Shown here in pieces: positions 49,079-56,605 of a DNA stretch of 64,000 nt. The stretch covers positions 120,227 to 184,226 of the forward strand of contig NZ_JAGGRI010000013.1 in assembly GCF_018612875.1 (NCBI RefSeq). Reading direction: 5' to 3'. Source of the stretch: Lysobacter sp. ISL-50. Its GTDB lineage: Bacteria > Pseudomonadota > Gammaproteobacteria > Xanthomonadales > Xanthomonadaceae. The notes beneath the pieces are model-generated. The model saw nothing but the letters and a program-made list of their open reading frames with translations, made no database searches and had not been told where the DNA came from. Within the stretch, counting starts at the first letter, position 1. Each line of letters opens with the position of its first letter. The position numbers were made by a program, and so were the translations under genes.

Positions 49079-51358
49079 TCAGGGCATCTTCAACACCAGA
49101 TCGGTGACTTCGCTCGGCGCCCAGTTGACGCTCTTGTTGGTGCCGTTCTCGAGCAGATAACTGGCCTTGTACTCGTAGCGCATGCGCGCCGCGTCGAGGT
49201 AGTCGTACTCGAACTCGCCCGAGGCCTGCGCGTCGGTGAATTCGAAATCCTCCGCGAACGACAGCCCGCCGGTGAAGTCTTCGAAGCGCAGCGAGACCTT
49301 GACCTTGCGCATCTTGCGCTTGGCGAAATCCAGGGGCGGCTTGACGGTGACGATGCGCCTTCCTTTCATGCCGCCCTTGAGCATGATCCGACTGGTGTTG
49401 GTCACCGACTCGGGAATCTCCTCGATGTCGCGGCCGTCCTTGTAAAGGATGCTGACGCTGTAGAACACGCCCTTGACCTCGGGATTGCGCAGGTCCACGG
49501 CGAAGGTCTGCGAGGCCGAGCCTTCCTGGAACGACATCTGCATTTCTTCCTGCAGGTTGTTGGCCTTGTCCACGTAGCGCAGATCGACGAACGCCTCCTG
49601 CACCTCGTTCCAGTTGAAGTTCGGGATCACCTGCACCACGCGCCGGGTAGGGAACGGATTGCGCACGCTGACCTGCGGCTCGTCGAGCGCGGTCCAGTCG
49701 CGCACGGTGTCGCCGCCGCTGATGCCGTGGAAGACGGTGCGCACTTCATAGGCGGTCTTGCTCTGGTCGAGCATGAACATTTTCCAAGCGCCCGACTGCA
49801 CGTCTTTGGTCAGCCGCACCAAGTCGTTCTGATTAATCTTGTTGGCTGGATCGCGGTAACGCAGGAACACGTCCACCGAGCTGTAGCGCTCCCAGGGGAA
49901 GTTTTCCGCGAACACCGGCACGGTGTTGATCGTGTACAGGTCGCGCGGAATGATCTCGACGTTTTCCACATCGAAGATCTGCGGCTTGGACTTGAGCCTG
50001 GTCGGCCGTTCGGCCGCATCCACGCCCTTGAAGCTAACCTCGTACTCGACCTGCACGTCGCGCTTCATCACGCCCTTGTCGAGCTGGCTCAGCCACTCGA
50101 AACTGGCTTCGCCGGCGTTGGCGCCCAACAGCGCGTTCTGCGCCTTGTCGCCGTAGCGCACGCGCACGTTGACGCTGCCGATGTCGTCCGCGGCGAGGTC
50201 GGCGCGCGAGATCACCTTGACCCGGCGCTTCTTGAAGAAGTCGTTGTCCAGGCTGATCTGCTTGACCAGCCGATCGCGCGGCACGTTGCCTTCGCGGATG
50301 GTCTTGAACAACGCCGCCAGGTGCCCCTGCGGATAGATCGAACGCTTGATCGCCACGCGCTCGGAGAAGTTCACGTTGAGCTTCTTCTTATCGACGCGCT
50401 TGTAGTCCATGCGCTTGTAGCTGAAGCTCGGCAACAGAGCGCCGATCGGCCCGCCGGCGGCCATCGCCGACGACCGCGACGCGAACTTTCCGATCGCGTC
50501 CAGGCCGGCTTCGAAATCCGATTTCTTCTCCGGCGTCCACGGCGGCAGGCTGACCTGGAAGAACGCGTCGGTGACCATGTTGCGCACCTGCGCCAGCGCG
50601 GCGTCGCGACGGTCGATGATGCCCTTGGTGTCCTCGCCTTCGGCGACGAAGGTGTCCGCCTCCAGCACGATCGCGCGGCTTTCCACCAGCTCGTCCACCG
50701 CCTTGCCGATCTCGGTGGAGAAGAAGATGTTGCCGCCGGAGAAACTTTCGTCCATGTGCTTCTGGACGCGGTCCCAATCGATCTTCAGGCTGATGTTGTA
50801 GGCCGGGCGCAGGCCGAGGAAATCCAGCTGGTAGATCACCGCCACCGGCAGGATCTCGCCTTCCAGGCACTGCTCCATCACCGTGAAGCCGTCCTGATCC
50901 AGGCGCACCGAGAACGAGGCCTGGTTGGTGCCGTACAGGGCCGGCTTGGCCGACTGGTCGATCTTCAGCACGAACTGCGGCCCCGCGCCCGGCGTCGGGC
51001 CGACATCGCCGGTCGCCTTGCCGAGCATCATCAGCCGCACCGAGCCGTCTTCCAACGGCACCGGCGCGATGCGCGGCTTGTTGCGCAGGTTCTCGGCGTT
51101 GGCGATCTCGCGCGCCAGATCGTCGATCTGCTTCTGGCTGGCGCCGAGGTTGCAGTCGAAGTTGAGGAAGCCGCCGGTGCCCGCGTCGCCGCGGAAACCG
51201 ATCAGCAGGAATTGCGGGACGTCCACGCCGAGCGTGGCGTCGCGCACCGTGGTCAGGTGCGGGTTGAGCGGCATGTAATACCACTGCTCGGGATCGGCAT
51301 GGTCGGGAAAGACCGAGATGCCGTTGATCTCGCGAGTGCGGCTGTCGAGGAGAAGCAT
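49079..51358 (-). CDS. uncharacterised multidomain protein of the shared-module family
   Basis: 759 residues, no signal peptide or membrane helix. N-terminal shared module: VFPDHADPEQWYYMPLNPHL (17-36), IAPVPLEDGSVRLMMLG, ASFSVRLDQDGFTVMEQCLE, then VIYQLDFLGLRPAYNISLKI. The following part (about 240-450) is helical; the C-terminal third consists of beta modules (FNWNEVQEAFVDLRYVDKAN; LDFAKRKMRKVKVSLRFEDF). Closest partner by eye is the 718-residue protein upstream. Start 51358 follows AAGGAGTCCGATC. 217 bp separate it from the next gene, so a second promoter is possible. Confidence 0.7.
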   Translation of the reverse strand: MLLLDSRTREINGISVFPDHADPEQWYYMPLNPHLTTVRDATLGVDVPQFLLIGFRGDAGTGGFLNFDCNLGASQKQIDDLAREIANAENLRNKPRIAPVPLEDGSVRLMMLGKATGDVGPTPGAGPQFVLKIDQSAKPALYGTNQASFSVRLDQDGFTVMEQCLEGEILPVAVIYQLDFLGLRPAYNISLKIDWDRVQKHMDESFSGGNIFFSTEIGKAVDELVESRAIVLEADTFVAEGEDTKGIIDRRDAALAQVRNMVTDAFFQVSLPPWTPEKKSDFEAGLDAIGKFASRSSAMAAGGPIGALLPSFSYKRMDYKRVDKKKLNVNFSERVAIKRSIYPQGHLAALFKTIREGNVPRDRLVKQISLDNDFFKKRRVKVISRADLAADDIGSVNVRVRYGDKAQNALLGANAGEASFEWLSQLDKGVMKRDVQVEYEVSFKGVDAAERPTRLKSKPQIFDVENVEIIPRDLYTINTVPVFAENFPWERYSSVDVFLRYRDPANKINQNDLVRLTKDVQSGAWKMFMLDQSKTAYEVRTVFHGISGGDTVRDWTALDEPQVSVRNPFPTRRVVQVIPNFNWNEVQEAFVDLRYVDKANNLQEEMQMSFQEGSASQTFAVDLRNPEVKGVFYSVSILYKDGRDIEEIPESVTNTSRIMLKGGMKGRRIVTVKPPLDFAKRKMRKVKVSLRFEDFTGGLSFAEDFEFTDAQASGEFEYDYLDAARMRYEYKASYLLENGTNKSVNWAPSEVTDLVLKMP

Positions 51359-51460
51359 GATCGGACTCCTTCCGAGTCAAGCGTGAGCGGTGGGCGTCGA
51401 TGGACCCGCGCGAAGCGTTCGCGCGGGTCCGCCGCGTTGGTGCGAGGTTCGCGGCGAACC

Positions 51461-53617
51461 TCAGTCGGTCGGCAGTTCCAGGAAGATCGTCATGTCGTCC
51501 TTCGTCTGCGGTCCGACCACCTTGCGCGTACCGTCGGTGAGGAAGTAGGTGATGGTGACCTTGTACTCCGGCGCTTCGCCCTCGGTCAGCGGCAGCTTCC
51601 AGTTCTTTTCCTCATCGCCGGGCTTGAAGCGCAGGTCGACGCGCTTGGCGCCGTGCGACAAGGCCACGCTGACCATCTTGAGATCGTCCCAGTTGAGCAG
51701 GTCCGGCACCACCGCCACTTCCAGCTGATCGAGCTTCTTGCCGACCAGGATGGTCGAGCGGGTCGCGGTCTTCTCGGATTCTTCCTTGCTGGTGCCGTCG
51801 GCGAACAAGGTCGTCACCGAGTACTTCACCTCGCCCAGGGTTTCGTCCACCACCGGGAAGGTCCAGTCGAAGGACGTCATGTCGCTGGACAGCGTGACGA
51901 TGGTCTTCTGGTTGTACTTGTTGGCGGTGTCGGTGTAGCTGGCGTCGACGGTGATCGAGGCGATCTCCGCCGCCAGGTCGCCGGCGGCGCGGAAGCTGAC
52001 CGTCTTGCTGGCCGAGAACGGATCGTCTACGTACAGCTCCTTGGCCTGCTGCTGCGCGGTCTTCTTGACCTGGCGGCCGTCGGCCAGCGTGTACAGGAAC
52101 TCCAGGTCGATGTCTTCCGTGCGCGGTTTGCCGATGATCTTGCGCAGGGCGAAGTTCGGCGTGTCCTTGGTCATGTTGAACTTGGCTTCGACCGGCGTCT
52201 TGCCGTGCTTGTAGCGCACCGTGATCTGGGTGCGCGGCACCTGCGCGAAATCGATGTCGCCCGGGCCGATGTCCAGCGCCAGGATGCCCAGGTCGTCGAC
52301 GTTGATGGTCAGGTTGGTGTCGTCGGTCTTGATTTCCTCCGACACCTGCTTGAACGTCGCGCCCTTGTAGTTGACCGTGACCTGATAGGTGAAGTCGCGC
52401 TTGCCCTCGAACACGAAGGCCTCGAACTTGGCGACGTCGTCGGGCTTGGTGAACACGAACTCCTGGACCTTCTTGTTCGGCCCATAGGGATAGCGGATCT
52501 TGACCTCGACGCTGTGGATCGGCAGGTTGGCGAAGTCGGCGTTGACCCGCATCACCACCTGCACGGTCTTGAGGAACTCGTCCAGGTTGATCTTGGAGTA
52601 GTAGTCCTCCCACTTCAGCGGCTTTTTCTTGTCGTCCATCAACGAGGTGATGGTCGGCAGCATGCCCTGCGGGTTGCGGTTGACGATGACCGCCTTGGCC
52701 TCGCTCCACTCCACCCGCACGTTGGCGATCTGCGACTTGTTGACGGTGCGGCGGATGTCCTCGATGTCCTGGCCTTCGCGCAGCTCCTTGGTGTTGGGAT
52801 CGACGTCGGCGATCTCCTTGAGCATGTTGCGCTGGACCGCGGCTTCCAGCTGCTTGTTGATGATCGCGCGGATGTCGGACTCGAGCTTGGCGTTGTCCTC
52901 GGCGCTCAGGTTCGGCGCCTGCACGAACTCGAAGTGGGTCTTGGTGACGTCGTTCTTGTAGCGGCTGGAGTTGACGACTTCGGTGTAGCTGTCCTGGCTC
53001 CAGAAATTGTCTTCGGTGTTGATGTCCTGGAAGAAGCTGTAGAACTCCGAGGCGTTCCAGGTGCCCCAGGCCTTCATTTCCGGTAGGCGCATGTAGAGGT
53101 TCATCTTGTAGACGACCTGCACCGCCGAAGCCGAACCCGTGCTCAGGGTTTCCTTGAAGATCGCCGTGCCCAGCTCGCTCAGCTCGACCATGAACGAGGC
53201 CACGTTCTTGCCGTAGATCGACGGCTTGCCGGCGCCGCGGATCTTCTCCACCAGCGCGCCGCCCTCGGTCAGCAGCAGCTCGACGGTGCCGTCGGTCCAG
53301 GTGACCGGCGCGATCGCGACCTTGGGCACGGTCTTGCCCTTGTACTTCTCGGCCAGCTTCTTCTGCAGCTCGGCGGTGATCTTGGTCTGCACGTCGGTCG
53401 GCACCGACAACTCGGTATCGAAGGCGATGAAGCCGCCGAACTTCTTGCCGCCGTCCTCGCGGATCTGGCCGTACTCGACGAAGCGCAGCGCCAATCCGCC
53501 GCTGGCCATCTTCGCGAAGTTCGGCGAGTTGGGCATGATGTAGTAGGTGAAGTCGTTGGCGTCGTCGCCGTAAACCACGTAGTCGAGAATGGTGTCGACG
53601 TTATCGATCTTAAGCAT
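51461..53617 (-). CDS. uncharacterised multidomain protein of the shared-module family
   Basis: 718 residues, no signal peptide. Shared module: YGDDANDFTYYIMPNSPNFA (16-35), IAPVTWTDGTVELLL, ASFMVELSELGTAIFKETLS, VVYKMNLYMRLPEMKAWG. Residues about 240-330 are helical and charged; from residue 330 on at least four beta modules of about 90 residues follow, each with an IxVxxxY strand (IHSVEVKIRYPYG; ITVRYKHGKTPVEAKF; ITVDASYTDTANKYNQ; LKMVSVALSHGAKRVDLRF) and a YxVTxxFADGT-like strand. Lys-rich compared with the neighbours. Start has AAGGAGCAGGTCC upstream. Confidence 0.7.
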   Translation of the reverse strand: MLKIDNVDTILDYVVYGDDANDFTYYIMPNSPNFAKMASGGLALRFVEYGQIREDGGKKFGGFIAFDTELSVPTDVQTKITAELQKKLAEKYKGKTVPKVAIAPVTWTDGTVELLLTEGGALVEKIRGAGKPSIYGKNVASFMVELSELGTAIFKETLSTGSASAVQVVYKMNLYMRLPEMKAWGTWNASEFYSFFQDINTEDNFWSQDSYTEVVNSSRYKNDVTKTHFEFVQAPNLSAEDNAKLESDIRAIINKQLEAAVQRNMLKEIADVDPNTKELREGQDIEDIRRTVNKSQIANVRVEWSEAKAVIVNRNPQGMLPTITSLMDDKKKPLKWEDYYSKINLDEFLKTVQVVMRVNADFANLPIHSVEVKIRYPYGPNKKVQEFVFTKPDDVAKFEAFVFEGKRDFTYQVTVNYKGATFKQVSEEIKTDDTNLTINVDDLGILALDIGPGDIDFAQVPRTQITVRYKHGKTPVEAKFNMTKDTPNFALRKIIGKPRTEDIDLEFLYTLADGRQVKKTAQQQAKELYVDDPFSASKTVSFRAAGDLAAEIASITVDASYTDTANKYNQKTIVTLSSDMTSFDWTFPVVDETLGEVKYSVTTLFADGTSKEESEKTATRSTILVGKKLDQLEVAVVPDLLNWDDLKMVSVALSHGAKRVDLRFKPGDEEKNWKLPLTEGEAPEYKVTITYFLTDGTRKVVGPQTKDDMTIFLELPTD

Positions 53618-54074
53618 GGACCTGCTCCTTTATCCTGATGTCCTGAATCGTTCAATCCTGATGCGCGCTTTCCTTGCCCGCGCGGTGCGCTGTTGCCGTA
53701 CGCGATGAGGTGGTGGCGGTGTCAACCAATATTCTCGAATCTTTCAAACGCTTCCCGCATTCCGCACCGGACACGAAAAACCGCTGTTTTTAAGCTGTTT
53801 TTCGCGAACATCTTCGGCGCTCGCACTTCCCCGACGATCCGCGCCCGATGGCCGCCGATCGCTATTTCGAGCACGAGCCGACCCGCCGCGATGCGGATCG
53901 CGTTCGGCTCCCTGCTGGTCTTGCGGCAATCGCCGCGGGCGCACCATCGCGCCGTTTCGATCGCTGTCGCGGCCGCGCGTTGCGTTTGCCCGGCAACGTC
54001 GCGGTGGCGAAGCGATCAACGCCGTCGGCGGGCCCATCGTCCGTCGTCGGCGACGTAACGTTTGCTGCTGTGGC
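53618..54074. other. intergenic region inside the large cluster
   Basis: 457 bp between the 238-residue gene and the 718-residue gene. Minus-strand and plus-strand frames here are short and unlike proteins. It includes an AT-richer part (53,720-53,815) that could carry the promoter of the 53617-43516 genes. No terminator with a U-run was recognised. Confidence 0.5.
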
Positions 54075-54791
54075 TCAAGGCTTCGGCAGCCCCCAATCCG
54101 CGGCATCGGCCGAATACGTTCGTGTTTGCGGTTCGTGATACCCCGACAGCGCCTCCACGCTGCCTTCGCTGCGCCAGCTCGCGCTCGCGCTGGCGTCGCC
54201 CTCGGCGTCGCGCAGCGACACGTCCACGTCCACCGACTCGCTGCTCTGGCTCGAACGGGCCGTGCGCGTCGCGATCGCTTCGGTCGCCGCGTAACGCAGT
54301 TCCAGCCAACCGCGCTCGCCGTTCAAGGCCTTGCGTACTTTCTCGGCCTGGGCCTGATCCAGCATCAGATTGAACGCGGCGTGGTAAGGCGGCACGCCCG
54401 AGGAGCGGGCCTTGGCCAACTCCACGTAGTGGCCCTGGCCATCGCCGAGCATCAGGCGCACCTCGCCGATCTCGATCGGTGCCGGCGACAGGCTCAACTG
54501 CGCGACCGGCACCTGCGCCCGCGCCGCCAGTTCGGCGCGCACCGCGTCGAGCGTCGCCGATGGCACGCCCCACATCGCGGTCAGCGCCAGCATCGTCACC
54601 GGGCCGGCGCCGATCAGGGTGAACTGGGCGCGGCCGTCGGCCGACAGCGACAGCTGCGGCGCGCGCGGGCGATACAGCCAACTCGTCGGCCCGTCGCCGC
54701 GCGCGACCAGCACGCCCAGGATCTGTTCGAATCCCGATGGCGTATCGGCGCCCGAGGCCGCCGTGCCGCCGCTGTCCTTGTCCATGCTCAT
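54075..54791 (-). CDS. uncharacterised protein, shortest member of the shared-module family
   Basis: 238 residues; essentially the N-terminal module alone: RGDGPTSWLYRPRAPQLSLS (31-50), LSPAPIEIGEVRLMLGDGQG, YHAAFNLMLDQAQAEKVRKA and WLELRYAATEAIATRTA. The tail is Ser/Asp-rich. Its ATG at 54791 overlaps the stop of the 604-residue gene (ATGA). No signal peptide. Function unknown. Confidence 0.65.
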   Translation of the reverse strand: MSMDKDSGGTAASGADTPSGFEQILGVLVARGDGPTSWLYRPRAPQLSLSADGRAQFTLIGAGPVTMLALTAMWGVPSATLDAVRAELAARAQVPVAQLSLSPAPIEIGEVRLMLGDGQGHYVELAKARSSGVPPYHAAFNLMLDQAQAEKVRKALNGERGWLELRYAATEAIATRTARSSQSSESVDVDVSLRDAEGDASASASWRSEGSVEALSGYHEPQTRTYSADAADWGLPKP

Positions 54792-56602
54792 GCTCCTGCT
54801 CCGATCCTGGCGGTGGCCGCCTCGCTGCTGCGCAAACGCAACGGCGTGTCCGGTTGCAGCACCGGCGACCACGGCGACTGCGCGTCCCAACGCCAGCGAT
54901 AGCCGCTGCGGAACGGCGACAGCGACAGCCAGGTCCAGCGGGCCTGCGGCGAATGGTTGCTGAATTTCACTCGCTTGCGTTTGCCGGCATCGTCGATGCC
55001 GTCTTCCGGCGCGATCTCGATCGTGCGCATGTTCGCGCGATCGTCGAACTCGCAGCTCAGCTCCAACTCGCGCGATCCGCTGCCGTCGAAGCTGAAAGCG
55101 TCCAGACGCAGACTGTCGGCCTCCACCGCCGGCATCGAGCGGCGCGTGCCGTCGCTCTTGGCCCGCGCGGTGGCGCGGATCGTCGCGCCATCGACATCGA
55201 AGGGAACCGCGAACGCCAGGTCCGGCGCGGCGTCGCTCAAGTTCGCGCGCACCGCCCACGGCTTGCCCTTGCGGGTGCCGATGCATTCGACCTCGATATC
55301 GGCCTGGGCCAGAAACGCCGGTTCGGCTTCGACCGGAATCAGGCGCAGGCCGAAATCGTCCGGGCCGATCAGCAGATGTTCGCGATCGGATTTGCGCGGC
55401 GGGCCCTTGATCGATTCGGCGCGGCCGTCGCTGAGCACGATCGCCGTGGTCTGCCATTGATACGACAGCGCCTCGCTCGGCGACAGGCGCAGATCGACCG
55501 CGATCGGACGATCCGCCGCGGTCAGCGGCGCGCTGGTCTTGATCGTGAACATGCGCGCCGGCGGCTTGGCCGGCAGCTGCAATTCCACCTGCGCCGAAAC
55601 CACGCCGACGCGGCGGTCGGGCAGATTCGCCCGCACCGTCACGCTGCGCCAGCCGCTGGCCAGCGCGCGCACGTCGTGACGGCGCACCACCGCGTCGTGC
55701 AGGTCGGCCGCGGCCATCGTGCGCAGCGGGCCGAGCGGATCGGCTTCGATCACGATCAATCGCGGCGCCAGCTGCGGCTCGGCCAGATTCCACTGCACCC
55801 GGCCCGGCGCCATCGCCGCCTCGTCGAACACCAGGCGCACGCCGGTCGGCGCATCCGGCGCCGAGGGTTGCGGGCTGGCGTAACGCGCGGCGATGCGGTC
55901 GATGACGGCATCGGCCAAGGGTTGTTTCAATATGTCGCCGGAACTGGCGGCCAATCCCAGCCCCAGCGTCTGCGGCGCGTCGATCAGCCGCTGGCGCAGC
56001 AGCGCATGATCGATCGATGCCGCGCCGCCGGTCAGCGCGCGGATCGCGGCGAGCAAGGCGGCCGGATCGAAACTCATGCTCAGCGGCAGACGATCGGCGA
56101 CGCCGCGCACGCGCAGCCACGCCTGCGCGCCGACCGAGAGCAGGCCGCGCTGCAGCGCCGACACGAACAGATCGGTCGCCGCGCTGTCCAGGCGCACGGC
56201 CAGATTCACCGCGCCCAGGCTGGCCGCATCCAGCGGCAGCAATTCACCCAGCGCCGGCGGCAGGTTCAAGGCCTGCACCGCGCTCAGGCGCAGCCAACCG
56301 CCTTCCACCGGCAGCGGCGACAGGTCCGCGTGCTGGCCGGCATCGAAGGCCGCTTGGCGCGCTTGCGCCAGGGCAAACTCGGCGGCGAAGCCCAGCGACA
56401 GAATCGAATAGCGTTCAAGCCCGGCGGCGCCGCGGTCCTGCTGGACGATGTCCAGACGCAGCGGCGATTCGCCGTCGCCGGCCTGGGCGGCCAGCGACAC
56501 CGGCGGCAGACGGAATTTTCCCGGCTGATCGAACGCGGCATAGGCGACGCGTTCGCCGATCAGCATCGGTTGGCGCCAGTCGGGGCGGGAGGCGAAGGAC
56601 AT
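54788..56602 (-). CDS. uncharacterised protein of the shared-module family
   Basis: 604 residues, soluble, no signal peptide. A divergent version of the module lies at the N terminus (YAAFDQPGKFRLPPVSLAAQ at 21-40; SPLPVEGGWLRLSAVQAL; AVNLAVRLDSAATDLFVSAL; WLRVRGVADRLPLSMSF). The rest is beta-rich (SVTVRANLPDRRVGVVSAQV; SPSEALSYQWQTTAIVLSDG; RWTWLSLSPFRSGYRWRWD at the end). 3 bp behind the 802-residue gene, overlapping the next by 4 bp. No known function. Confidence 0.65.
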   Translation of the reverse strand: MSFASRPDWRQPMLIGERVAYAAFDQPGKFRLPPVSLAAQAGDGESPLRLDIVQQDRGAAGLERYSILSLGFAAEFALAQARQAAFDAGQHADLSPLPVEGGWLRLSAVQALNLPPALGELLPLDAASLGAVNLAVRLDSAATDLFVSALQRGLLSVGAQAWLRVRGVADRLPLSMSFDPAALLAAIRALTGGAASIDHALLRQRLIDAPQTLGLGLAASSGDILKQPLADAVIDRIAARYASPQPSAPDAPTGVRLVFDEAAMAPGRVQWNLAEPQLAPRLIVIEADPLGPLRTMAAADLHDAVVRRHDVRALASGWRSVTVRANLPDRRVGVVSAQVELQLPAKPPARMFTIKTSAPLTAADRPIAVDLRLSPSEALSYQWQTTAIVLSDGRAESIKGPPRKSDREHLLIGPDDFGLRLIPVEAEPAFLAQADIEVECIGTRKGKPWAVRANLSDAAPDLAFAVPFDVDGATIRATARAKSDGTRRSMPAVEADSLRLDAFSFDGSGSRELELSCEFDDRANMRTIEIAPEDGIDDAGKRKRVKFSNHSPQARWTWLSLSPFRSGYRWRWDAQSPWSPVLQPDTPLRLRSSEAATARIGAGA

Positions 56603-56605
56603 GGC

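Noticed and set aside
48923..53086. Very long plus-strand open frame (1387 codons) opposite the cluster
   Set aside because: It is the shadow of the minus-strand genes in high-GC DNA; its composition is His/Arg/Gln/Val-rich without domain pattern, while the opposite strand has ribosome-binding sites and coherent proteins.
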